Positions 44,160-51,647 of a stretch of 64,000 nt of DNA are shown here, piece after piece (positions within the stretch are counted from its first letter, which is position 1; each line of letters starts with the position of its first letter). The notes beneath the pieces were generated by a model, which was given only the letters and a program-made list of their open reading frames with translations, did not search any database and had not been told where the DNA came from. Source of the stretch: Brevundimonas sp. GTDB taxonomy: Bacteria; Pseudomonadota; Alphaproteobacteria; Caulobacterales; Caulobacteraceae. Where the stretch lies: contig NZ_JAHBYB010000002.1 in the NCBI RefSeq assembly GCF_019636155.1, positions 124,001 to 188,000 on the forward strand. Reading direction: 5' to 3'. The translations under genes were made by a program, and so were the position numbers.

Positions 44160-45106
44160 CCGAACCGACCCCCACCACGCGCGCCGGCTTCGTGGCCGTG
44201 ATCGGCGCGCCCAACGCCGGAAAATCCACCCTGGTGAACCGGCTGACGGGGTCGAAGGTCTCGATCGTCACCCAGAAGGTCCAGACGACCCGCTTCCCGG
44301 TGCGCGGCATCGCCATGGCGGGCGAGGCCCAGCTGGTTCTGGTCGACACGCCGGGCATCTTCACCCCCCGCCGACGGCTGGACCGGGCCATGGTCGCCTC
44401 GGCCTGGGGCGGGGCGGAAGACGCCGACGCCGTGGTGCATCTGATCGACGCCCAGGCGGAACTGGGGGCCGAGGGCCGCGAGGGCACGGCCGCCGACCGC
44501 CGCTCGGCCGAGGACACCGAGACCATCATCGCCAATCTGAAGGCCACCGGGGCCAAGGCGATTCTGGCGCTGAACAAGATCGACGGCATGCGGCGCGACA
44601 CCCTGCTGGCGCTGTCCCAGCGGCTGTTCGACACGGGGGTCTATTCCCAGGTCTTCATGATCTCGGCCCTGTCGGGAGACGGGGTGGATGATCTGAAGGC
44701 GCATCTGGCCGGGCGGATGCCCGAGGGACCGTGGCTGTATCCCGAAGACCAGGCCGCCGACGTGCCCGCGCGCGTCCTGGCCGCCGAGATCACGCGCGAG
44801 AAGGTCTATCTGCGGGTCCATGAGGAACTGCCCTATTCGGCGGCGGTCGAGACCACGGCCTTCGACGAGCGGGCCGACGGCTCGGCCCGGATCGAGCAGA
44901 CCATCTATGTCGAGCGCGAAAGCCAGCGGCCCATCGTCCTGGGCAAGGGCGGCCAGACGCTGAAATGGATCGGCCAGAAGGCCCGGGAGGAGCTGACGCT
45001 GATCCTGGACCGGCCGGTGCACCTGTTCCTGACCGTCAAGGTCGATCCGAAATGGCAGGACAGCCGCGCCCTGTACGCCCAGTTCGGCCTGGAGTTCGAC
45101 GTCTAG
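44156..45106 (+). CDS. era: GTPase Era
   Basis: Era is a GTP-binding factor in 16S rRNA maturation and 30S assembly. The 316-residue product has G1 GAPNAGKST, the switch region TRFPVRGI, G3 DTPGIF, G4 NKID and a C-terminal KH domain with VLGKGGQTLKWIGQKAREEL. The start is TTG at 44156, inside the rnc stop (TTGA); no ATG or GTG in frame gives a full G1 region. An uncommon TTG start coupled to rnc may keep Era levels low. The insertion between the switches (GAEGREGTAADRRSAED) is longer than in E. coli, as in other alphaproteobacteria. Confidence 0.96.
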   Translation: MTEPTPTTRAGFVAVIGAPNAGKSTLVNRLTGSKVSIVTQKVQTTRFPVRGIAMAGEAQLVLVDTPGIFTPRRRLDRAMVASAWGGAEDADAVVHLIDAQAELGAEGREGTAADRRSAEDTETIIANLKATGAKAILALNKIDGMRRDTLLALSQRLFDTGVYSQVFMISALSGDGVDDLKAHLAGRMPEGPWLYPEDQAADVPARVLAAEITREKVYLRVHEELPYSAAVETTAFDERADGSARIEQTIYVERESQRPIVLGKGGQTLKWIGQKAREELTLILDRPVHLFLTVKVDPKWQDSRALYAQFGLEFDV

Positions 45107-45110
45107 CCTC

Positions 45111-46394
45111 GTGTTCAACGTACCCAAGACCGCCGGGGGACACCCCCGGTTCGTGCTGGGCGGCCTGGCCGTCCTGATCATCGGCGGGGCGGCCCTGGCG
45201 GCGGTGGCGACCGCCCGCCCGGCGGCCGCGGTGCGACCGTCTCCGGCCCAGGACGCCGCGGCCCGTCCGGCCGTGGTGGCGGTCGAGGACCTGCCGCAGC
45301 TGGCCGCCCGCCTGCGCGAAAGCCGCTTCATGGGCGGCGTCCTGGTGGCCCAGGGCGATCAGGTCCTGTTCCGCCAGGTCTATGGCGAGGCCGACCACGA
45401 CACCGGCGCCCCTCTGAAGCTGGACACCCGGTTCCGCCTCGCCTCGGTGTCGAAGCAGTTCACGGCGGCGGCGATACTGAAGCTGCAGGACAGGGGCGTG
45501 CTGGACGTCCGCGACCCGGTCTGCCGTTGGATACGGCCCTGCCCGGAGGCCTGGGCGCCGATCCGCATTCATCACCTGCTGTCGCACACCTCGGGCATCC
45601 CCGACCTGATGGCGCGGCCGGGATGGGGGGTGCGACGGGTGACGCCAGCGACGCTGGACGAACTGACCGAAGACTCAAAGCGCTATCCGCTTCAGTTCGC
45701 GCCAGGGACGAAGGTCAGATACAACAATGCCGGCTTCAACCTGGCGGCGGCCGTGATCGAGGCGGCGTCCGGCCAGTCGTATGAATCCTTCGTCCAGCAG
45801 GAACTGTTCGGCCCGGTCGGCATGAACCGCACGGGGCTGGGCGACGCGGCGGGGATGGCGCGCGGCTACGCCAACCTGCCCGGCGGACTGACGGCGCAGG
45901 ATCGGGCCAATGTCTCGATCATTCCCGGCGCCGGGGCCGCCTATTCGACCCTGGACGACATGCTGGCCTGGGAAAGGGCGCTGCATCATGGCCGGGTGCT
46001 GAGCGCCTACAGCTACGCCCAGATGCTGGCCGACCATGCCCCGGCCGAGGCGCATGAGCGGGGTCGGACGAAGGACCGTCTTTGGGGCTATGGGCTGTTC
46101 ACGGACGCCATCGGTCGGCGGGTGTCGCCCGCCCTGGACGTGCGTCAGGTCTTCCATACGGGCAGCTGGTCCGGGTTCCGCAACCTGGTGACCTGGCAGC
46201 CGGACAGCGATATCACCGTGGTGGTCCTGTCGAACAACTATCACCAGCGCGACCAGGTGCTGCTGATCACCCAGCAGGCGATGGCCGAGGCGCTGGGACG
46301 GCCGATCCCCATGGGGATGGCGCGCGCTTCGGATCGGTCAGGCGGTCCGGTTGAGGGTGACGGCGCGGCCGTCGCCGGGGGCGGCGGCGCCTGA
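45111..46394 (+). CDS. Serine hydrolase of the beta-lactamase/class C PBP-like family
   Basis: This 427-residue protein has an N-terminal membrane helix or signal (about 14-40) and a serine hydrolase domain. The SxxK motif is S112-V-S-K115 and the Tyr motif is Y204-N-N; an HTGSWSGF segment corresponds to the KTG-like box. This fold covers class C beta-lactamases, D-aminopeptidases and esterases, so the substrate is not clear. A pair C138/C144 may form a disulfide. It starts with GTG 4 bp after era and may be read through with it. The last 57 bp are antisense to the flbY 3' end. The Gly/Ala-rich tail past the enzyme domain is probably unstructured. Confidence 0.85.
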   Translation: MFNVPKTAGGHPRFVLGGLAVLIIGGAALAAVATARPAAAVRPSPAQDAAARPAVVAVEDLPQLAARLRESRFMGGVLVAQGDQVLFRQVYGEADHDTGAPLKLDTRFRLASVSKQFTAAAILKLQDRGVLDVRDPVCRWIRPCPEAWAPIRIHHLLSHTSGIPDLMARPGWGVRRVTPATLDELTEDSKRYPLQFAPGTKVRYNNAGFNLAAAVIEAASGQSYESFVQQELFGPVGMNRTGLGDAAGMARGYANLPGGLTAQDRANVSIIPGAGAAYSTLDDMLAWERALHHGRVLSAYSYAQMLADHAPAEAHERGRTKDRLWGYGLFTDAIGRRVSPALDVRQVFHTGSWSGFRNLVTWQPDSDITVVVLSNNYHQRDQVLLITQQAMAEALGRPIPMGMARASDRSGGPVEGDGAAVAGGGGA

Positions 46395-46778
46395 GGCGCC
46401 ATAGGCCGATGCGGGCGGGCGAGCGGCCGCCATCTCCTCGGCGATGGCGCGCACCAGGCCTTCGGAGATGACGCGGGCGGCCTCCACGGCCCGGCCATGA
46501 CGCGCCAGGACGGCCTCGAACGCCTGGGTCGCGGCGATCAGGGCCATGCGGTCGGCCGCGGGCGCATCCGCCAGGGCGGCGGGACTGGCCTTCAGCTGGG
46601 CTGACTCGCGGCGATAGGTGTTGGCCATCTCCTGGGTCTCGGCCATTCCGGCGGCGACGTCCTGGGGCCGGCGCGATTCGAAGGCGCGGGTCTCGTTGAT
46701 CAGCCGATCAGTCAGGTCCTCGGTCAGGCGGATCAGTTGGCGCACGCGGGCGGCGGCCAGATCGTTTCCGGCGGTCAT
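46338..46778 (-). CDS. flbY: Flagellar protein FlbY (FlgN-like)
   Basis: This 146-residue helical protein is last in the flgI-cheL-flbY run. It is made mostly of long helices (VRQLIRLTEDLTDRLINETRAFESRRPQDVA and IAATQAFEAVLARHGRAVEAARVISEGLVRAIAEE), which is the look of FlgN-type flagellar chaperones and of FlbY in Caulobacter. The name relies on this position and general composition, so it is less certain than its neighbours. Its ATG overlaps the cheL stop (ATGA). Its 3' end runs 57 bp into the serine hydrolase gene on the other strand. Confidence 0.72.
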   Translation of the reverse strand: MTAGNDLAAARVRQLIRLTEDLTDRLINETRAFESRRPQDVAAGMAETQEMANTYRRESAQLKASPAALADAPAADRMALIAATQAFEAVLARHGRAVEAARVISEGLVRAIAEEMAAARPPASAYGASGAAAPGDGRAVTLNRTA

Positions 46779-47071
46779 TGCGACAGCTCCTGCATCTTCA
46801 GCATTTCGGACATCACCTGGTCGGCCAGGCCGATGCCGCCGGCGCGGACGGTCTGTTTGGCCATGGCGTCGATCATGAAGCTGCGCCAGGTGTTTTCGGC
46901 CTGACCCCCGCCGAACGGGCCGTCGGTCGACAGGCCTTCGAACATCGGTTTCAGCATCTGCGACAGGAAGCTGGCCTCGAAGGCCTCGGCCGTTTCGCGC
47001 ATGCGCGCATTCACCTGAGGGCGTTGGGGCGCGGCGGCCAGAAGGTCGGGCGAGACGGACAGGTCGCTCAT
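46775..47071 (-). CDS. cheL: Rod-binding protein CheL (FlgJ N-terminal domain)
   Basis: This 98-residue protein matches the N-terminal domain of FlgJ, the rod-capping scaffold, without the muramidase half. The key block is AEAFEASFLSQMLKPMFEGL followed by GGGQAENTWRSFMIDAMAKQTVRAGGIGLADQVM. Caulobacter has the same short form, called CheL, next to flgI. A separate muramidase would have to open the cell wall for the rod. The ATG at 47071 shares one base with the flgI stop (TGATG). Confidence 0.85.
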   Translation of the reverse strand: MSDLSVSPDLLAAAPQRPQVNARMRETAEAFEASFLSQMLKPMFEGLSTDGPFGGGQAENTWRSFMIDAMAKQTVRAGGIGLADQVMSEMLKMQELSQ

Positions 47072-48174
47072 CACATCACCTCGATTTCGGCCTGAAGGGC
47101 GCCGGCGGCCTTCACCGCCTGCAGGATGGAGATCATGTCGCGCGGACTGACCCCCAGGGCGTTCAGCCCATTGACCAGGGTGGACAGGGAGGCCGCGCCG
47201 CCGACGATCCGCATCTGGCGGCCCAGATCCTCTTCGACGCTGACGTCCGACTGGGGGACGACGGCGGTCTGGCCCTGGCTGAAGGGCGCCGGCTGGCTGA
47301 CCATCGGCGTCTCCTGGACCGAGACGGTCAGGTTGCCCTGGGACACGGCGACGGTGGAGATGCGGACGTTCTCGCCCATGACGATGACGCCGTTGACCTC
47401 GTCGATCACGACCTTGGCGGGGGCGTCGACCTGGACCGGCAGGTTCTCGATCCGGCTGATGAAGCCGGCCATGCCGATCTGGGCGGGCGCGCGCAGGGCG
47501 ACGACCGAGCCGTTCTCGGCCATGGCCGAACCCGGATAGACGCCGTTAACGGCGGCGGCCAGCCGCTGGGCCGTGGTGAAGTCCGGGTTGCGCAGCGTCA
47601 GCCGCACCTCGTTCATATTGGCCAGCTCGAACCCGGTCTCGCGTTCCACCGTGGCGCCCGAGGCGATGCGGCCGGCCGTGGGCACGCCGCGCGTCACCGA
47701 CGACCCGGACCCGCCCGAGGCCGAGACGGCCCCGGTCTGGACCGATCCCTGGGCCACCGCATAGACCTGACCGTCCGCGCCCTGCAGGCTGGTGACCAGC
47801 AGGGTGCCGCCCAACAGGCTCTTGGCGTCGCCCATGGTCGAGACAGAAACGTCGATGCGCGAACCGGGCGTGGCGAAGGCGGGCAGCTCGGCGGTCACCA
47901 TGACGGCGGCCAGGTTCTTGGTGTTGGCGTTGGCCGAGCGGATGTTGACGCCCAGCCGTTCCATCATCCCTTCCAGGGACTGGCGGGTGAAGGGCGAGTT
48001 GCGCAGGGAATCCCCGGTCCCGTTCAGCCCGACGACCAGGCCATAACCGACCAGCTGGTTCGACCGGACGCCCTCCACCGCGGCGATGTCCTTGATCCGC
48101 GACTGGGCCAGGGCCGCGCCGGGCGTCAGTCCGACCATCAGGGCCAGGGCGAGGGCGGCAAGCAGGTTTTGCAT
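47071..48174 (-). CDS. flgI: Flagellar P-ring protein FlgI
   Basis: FlgI forms the periplasmic ring that acts as a bushing for the flagellar rod in peptidoglycan. The 367-residue product has a signal peptide (1-23, GAALAQ) and the family blocks SRIKDIAAVEGVRSNQLVGYGLVVGLNGTGD, FTRQSLEGMMERLGVN and NTKNLAAVMVTAELPAFATPGSRIDV, and ends LVNGLNALGVSPRDMISILQAVKAAGALQAEIEVM. It is divergent from fliX and is followed by cheL and flbY in overlapping frames. Confidence 0.97.
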   Translation of the reverse strand: MQNLLAALALALMVGLTPGAALAQSRIKDIAAVEGVRSNQLVGYGLVVGLNGTGDSLRNSPFTRQSLEGMMERLGVNIRSANANTKNLAAVMVTAELPAFATPGSRIDVSVSTMGDAKSLLGGTLLVTSLQGADGQVYAVAQGSVQTGAVSASGGSGSSVTRGVPTAGRIASGATVERETGFELANMNEVRLTLRNPDFTTAQRLAAAVNGVYPGSAMAENGSVVALRAPAQIGMAGFISRIENLPVQVDAPAKVVIDEVNGVIVMGENVRISTVAVSQGNLTVSVQETPMVSQPAPFSQGQTAVVPQSDVSVEEDLGRQMRIVGGAASLSTLVNGLNALGVSPRDMISILQAVKAAGALQAEIEVM

Positions 48175-48201
48175 CGTGGGGCCTTCCGGAAGCCGTTTCG
48201 A

Positions 48202-48308
48202 TTAACCCTGATGCGAAAGCCGTGCCGGATGCGGCCTGTAAGAATTACAATGACTTGTTGATGTATCCGCCGCGAGGGGGCGGCAGGTTTTGCCGCGCCA
48301 TTAACCAA
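48202..48308 (+). promoter_or_regulatory. CtrA half-site-like motifs between flgI and fliX
   Basis: TTAACCCT at 48202-48209 and TTAACCAA at 48301-48308 resemble the CtrA half-site TTAACCAT (6 and 7 of 8). One sits near the flgI start and the other 50 bp before fliX. In Caulobacter early flagellar genes are under CtrA control. No full TTAA-N7-TTAA site or well-spaced sigma-54 promoter was found in the 184-bp region. Confidence 0.35.
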
Positions 48309-48358
48309 ACGGTGACGCGCCACGCCGATGGTCCGCGCATGGACTGGAGTCTCCGCCC

Positions 48359-48781
48359 ATGAAGGTCACGGGATCGACCGGCGCCCCGGCGTCAACAACA
48401 GGACGGACCACGCCGCGCACGAGTGGGGGGTTCAGCCTGACGGGCGCGAGCGGCGCGGAACGCGCGGCGGCCACGGCGGCGGCGGTCGGCGCGGGGCCAG
48501 TCACCGACGTCACCGGCCTGATGGCGCTTCAGGGTGTCGAGGATGCGACCGAACGGCGTCGCCGGGCGATCCGGCGCGGGGCCGGCCTGCTGGACCGGCT
48601 GGAGGAACTGAAGCTGGCCATGCTGGGCGGCGAGGCGGGGGAGGCGGCGCTGGAACGACTGGCCCGCGCGGCCCGGGAAGACCGGCCTGACATGCCCGAT
48701 CCGGACCTGGCGGCCGTGCTGGATCAGATCGACCTGCGCACAGCCGTCGAGCTCGCCAAGGCCGAAATTGGCCGTCGCTGA
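48359..48781 (+). CDS. fliX: Flagellar assembly regulator FliX
   Basis: FliX is a Caulobacterales and alphaproteobacterial factor that couples basal-body assembly to FlbD-dependent late flagellar transcription. The 140-residue product begins MKVTGSTG, has a Gly/Ser/Thr-rich N-terminal third, then the conserved part VTDVTGLMALQGVEDATERRRRAIRRGAGLLDRLEELKLAML and the end LDQIDLRTAVELAKAEIG. Its position, head-to-head with flgI, is the same as in Caulobacter. FliX is largely lineage-specific and therefore supports the taxonomic placement. Confidence 0.9.
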   Translation: MKVTGSTGAPASTTGRTTPRTSGGFSLTGASGAERAAATAAAVGAGPVTDVTGLMALQGVEDATERRRRAIRRGAGLLDRLEELKLAMLGGEAGEAALERLARAAREDRPDMPDPDLAAVLDQIDLRTAVELAKAEIGRR

Positions 48782-48897
48782 GTGTAATTGCTGAACTTCC
48801 TGCAACTTATCGCCGCTCATCAGGCGAAAAGTGATGAAGAAATGTCACGGCGGACCCGGCGATGAAAGCTTGGCCGATCACGGAGGCGCGAACGGCG

Positions 48898-48927
48898 TTG
48901 CCGCGACTCGTGGATTTCTCATATACG
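48898..48927 (+). promoter_or_regulatory. Candidate sigma-70 promoter for dksA
   Basis: TTGCCG (48898-48903), an 18-bp spacer and TATACG (48922-48927) are placed 37 bp before the GTG start at 48964. The region 48782-48897 between fliX and this site holds nothing else that I recognise. Confidence 0.5.
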
Positions 48928-48963
48928 GCGGACGACGCCAGGGGGGCGTCGAGGTTGACGAGC

Positions 48964-49404
48964 GTGAATGCGATGACCGCAACGGCGTCTGTTAGGGTCG
49001 AGGCCCCGGAATATCGACCGTCCGAGACCGAGCCCTTCATGAATGAACGGCAGCTGGCCTATTTCAAGAACAAGCTGCTGGCGTGGAAGGACGACATCCT
49101 GCGCGAATCTCGCGGGACCGTCGTGAACCTGAAGGCCGAAACCGAGAACCACCCCGACCTGGTGGACCGCGCCTCGTCCGAATCCGACCGGGCGCTGGAG
49201 CTGCGGACCCGGGACCGGCAGCGCAAGCTGATCTCCAAGATCGACGAGGCCCTGCGCCGGATCGAGGACGGATCCTACGGCTACTGTGAAGACACCGGCG
49301 AGCCGATCGGCCTGGGCCGGCTGGAAGCCCGCCCCACCGCCACCCTGTCGGTCGAGGCCCAGGAACGTCACGAGCGCCGCGAACGCGTCCACCGCGACGA
49401 CTGA
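48964..49404 (+). CDS. dksA: RNA polymerase-binding factor DksA, single-cysteine form
   Basis: DksA enters the RNA polymerase secondary channel and works with ppGpp. The 146-residue product has FMNERQLAYFKNKLLAWKDDILRESRGT leading the coiled-coil, whose tip region DRASSESDRALELRTRDRQRKL follows, and the C-terminal region GYCEDTGEPIGLGRLEARPTATLSVEAQERHERRE. Of the four zinc cysteines in E. coli DksA only C108 remains, as is usual in alphaproteobacteria. The start is GTG 48964, with GAGG nine bases upstream; ATG 48973 is the alternative. It complements spoT and rpoZ elsewhere in the window. Confidence 0.93.
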   Translation: MNAMTATASVRVEAPEYRPSETEPFMNERQLAYFKNKLLAWKDDILRESRGTVVNLKAETENHPDLVDRASSESDRALELRTRDRQRKLISKIDEALRRIEDGSYGYCEDTGEPIGLGRLEARPTATLSVEAQERHERRERVHRDD

Positions 49405-49417
49405 ACGGTCCGTACCG

Positions 49418-50227
49418 ATGCGGCTGCTGATCGGCCTGGTCTTCGTTCTGCTGTCGGCCATGCCTGTCGGCGCCCAGGCGCCGACGCCCGCCGCCATGCA
49501 GGGCGACTATGTCTTCATCGAGTCGGCTGAGGTCGGGCGGGGTTTCCATATCCATGTCCGATATCCCGAAGGCTACGACCCGACGGCCGCGCGTCTGTAT
49601 CCGACCGTCTATGTAACCGACGGGGACAGCCTGTTTCCCATGCTGGCTCCGGTCCAGCTGTTCCTGCACTATGACGACGGCCTGCCTGAGGTGCTGATGG
49701 TGGGCATCGCCTATGGCGGTTTCGACCCGTCGGTGAACCGCCGCAACATCGACTTCCAGACGCCGGGCGACCGTGTGGAACAGGCCGGCGCGGCAGCCTT
49801 CCAGCGGTTTCTGACAACCGAACTCATCCCCCAGATCGAGTCTCGCTACCGCTCCGATCCCGAACGCCGCATCCTGTTCGGCCAGTCACGGGGCGGAGCC
49901 TTCGTGCTGTATTCGGCCGTGACAGACCCTGATCGGTTCTGGGGGCGGATCGCGAGCAATCCATCGATCACGCCGGGAATAGAGTCCTTGCTTTCCCCCG
50001 CCGCATCGGCGGCGCGGCGCGATCTGAGCCTGATCGTGGCCAGCGGGACACGCGATCGCGCCGATCTGCAGGTCGAGGCGGCGCATTGGCTGGCCGCCTG
50101 GGAGGCGCGGCCCGAGCGCCCCTGGGCGCTATATGGCGAACGGATCGATGGCGGGACACACGCGGCGGACGCCCCCGCGGCCTATCGGCGAGGCATGAGC
50201 CGACTGTTCGCGGGCGTGCAGGACTAA
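49418..50227 (+). CDS. Exported alpha/beta-hydrolase (esterase D/IroE-like)
   Basis: The 269-residue product has a signal peptide (1-20, MPVGAQA) and an alpha/beta-hydrolase domain of the esterase-D superfamily. The nucleophile elbow is GQSRGG (near residue 153), preceded by RRILF. YPTVYVTDGDSLFPM and EVLMVGIAYGG form the oxyanion region seen in IroE/Fes-like esterases, and the acid and histidine are likely in the C-terminal part (IVASGTRDR and DGGTHAADAP). The substrate is unknown; siderophore or ester hydrolysis is possible. It follows dksA by 13 bp and precedes gltX. Confidence 0.82.
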   Translation: MRLLIGLVFVLLSAMPVGAQAPTPAAMQGDYVFIESAEVGRGFHIHVRYPEGYDPTAARLYPTVYVTDGDSLFPMLAPVQLFLHYDDGLPEVLMVGIAYGGFDPSVNRRNIDFQTPGDRVEQAGAAAFQRFLTTELIPQIESRYRSDPERRILFGQSRGGAFVLYSAVTDPDRFWGRIASNPSITPGIESLLSPAASAARRDLSLIVASGTRDRADLQVEAAHWLAAWEARPERPWALYGERIDGGTHAADAPAAYRRGMSRLFAGVQD

Positions 50228-50296
50228 GCCTTCGCCTTGACTTCGGCCTGATGGGGCGCGACCTAGCCGCCTCGCATCGCAAGGTCGCCTGAACCC

Positions 50297-51631
50297 ATGT
50301 CCGTCAAGGTCCGCTTCGCCCCGTCGCCGACGGGGAAACTGCACGTCGGCAACGTGCGCACCGCCCTGGTCAACTGGATGTTCGCCAAGGGGCAGGGCGG
50401 CAGTTTCGTCCTGCGCATCGACGACACGGACCTGGCGCGGTCGACGGCCGAGTTCGAGCAGGGGATCGAGGACGATCTGACCTGGCTGGGCCTGTTGTGG
50501 GACGAGCGGCACAACCAGTCCAAGCGGTTCGACCGCTATGAGGCGGCGGCCGAGAAGCTGAAGGCCGATGGCCGGCTGTACCCCTGCTACGAAACGGCCG
50601 AGGAACTGGATCGTCGCCGCAAGGTGCAGCTGTCGCGCGGCCTGCCGCCCGTCTATGACCGCGCCGCCCTGAGCCTGACCGAGGCCGAGAAGGCCGCCTT
50701 CGAGGCCGAGGGCCGTCGCCCCCACTGGCGGTTCAAGCTGGACGGCAAGCGGGTGGCCTGGGAAGACCTGGCGCGCGGCCATGCCGAGGTGGACACCGCC
50801 TCCATGTCCGACCCCGTGCTGATCCGCGAGGACGGGCTGTTCCTCTACACCCTGCCGTCGGTGGTGGACGATATCGACATGGGCATCACCCATGTGATCC
50901 GGGGCGAGGACCACGTCACCAACACCGGCGCCCAGATCGAGATCTTCGAGGCCCTGGGCGGACCCGTGCCGGATTTCGCCCATATGCCGCTGCTGGTCGG
51001 GGCCGACGGCGCGGCCCTGTCGAAGCGGCTGGGGTCGCTGTCGATCAGCGAGATGCGGGATCAGGGCTATGAGCCGATCGCCATCACCAGCCACCTGGGC
51101 CGTATCGGCACCTCCGATCCGCTGGAAGTCGCCGAGTCCGTCCAGGCCCTGGGGGCGGGCTTCGCCTTCGCCAAGATGGGGCGGTCGCCGGCGCGCTACG
51201 ACACGGCCGATCTGGATCGGCTGAACGCCCAGGCCCTGCACGCCATGGACTACGCCAGCGCAAGGCCGCGACTGGAGGCCCTGGATTGCGACCTGGGTCC
51301 GGACTTCTGGGAAACTGTGAAGCCGAACCTGAACAAGATGGCCGATGTCATTGAAATGGCGCGTATCGTGCGCGGCCCCGTGGCCCCGGTCATCGAGGAT
51401 GCAGGCTTCGCCCAGGCGGCGCTGGAGACCTTGCCCGAGGTCATCGACGCGGGCGCCTGGGCGGTCTGGACCGAGGCGGTGAAGGCCCGGACGGGGGCCA
51501 AGGGCAAGGCCCTGTTCATGCCGCTGCGGCTGATGCTGACCGGCCAGGCGCATGGGCCGGATATGGCGGCCATGGTGCGGCTGATGGGACGCGAGACCCT
51601 GGTGCGTCGGCTGAACGGCGAGGCGAGCTGA
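50297..51631 (+). CDS. gltX: Glutamyl-tRNA synthetase
   Basis: This 444-residue class I synthetase charges tRNA-Glu, and in alphaproteobacteria usually tRNA-Gln too. The HIGH-like motif is HVGN (residues 16-19, in FAPSPTGKLHVGNVRTAL), and the KMSKS-like motif is SKRLGS. The glutamate-binding region RIDDTDLARS is present. The length and the KRLGS form suggest the shorter alphaproteobacterial GltX subgroup; a second GltX often exists in this lineage. Its stop lies in the arm of a symmetric hairpin shared with the convergent helicase gene. Confidence 0.96.
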   Translation: MSVKVRFAPSPTGKLHVGNVRTALVNWMFAKGQGGSFVLRIDDTDLARSTAEFEQGIEDDLTWLGLLWDERHNQSKRFDRYEAAAEKLKADGRLYPCYETAEELDRRRKVQLSRGLPPVYDRAALSLTEAEKAAFEAEGRRPHWRFKLDGKRVAWEDLARGHAEVDTASMSDPVLIREDGLFLYTLPSVVDDIDMGITHVIRGEDHVTNTGAQIEIFEALGGPVPDFAHMPLLVGADGAALSKRLGSLSISEMRDQGYEPIAITSHLGRIGTSDPLEVAESVQALGAGFAFAKMGRSPARYDTADLDRLNAQALHAMDYASARPRLEALDCDLGPDFWETVKPNLNKMADVIEMARIVRGPVAPVIEDAGFAQAALETLPEVIDAGAWAVWTEAVKARTGAKGKALFMPLRLMLTGQAHGPDMAAMVRLMGRETLVRRLNGEAS

Positions 51632-51647
51632 CCGGACGCCGGTCAGC
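51627..51647. terminator. Bidirectional hairpin holding both stop codons of gltX and the helicase
   Basis: A perfect 9-bp stem (GCTGACCGG at 51627-51635, CCGGTCAGC at 51639-51647) has a 3-nt loop. The gltX TGA (51629-51631) is in the left arm and the helicase TGA (51645-51643, minus) in the right arm. It lacks a clear T-run on either side, so termination is probable but not certain. Confidence 0.5.

Noticed and set aside
48175-48358. Sigma-54 promoter for flgI or fliX
   Set aside because: GG and GC pairs occur but not with the required 10-base gap on either strand.
48862-48963. Longer DksA starting at 48862
   Set aside because: The extension contains the likely promoter (48898-48927) and has no similarity to DksA N-termini.
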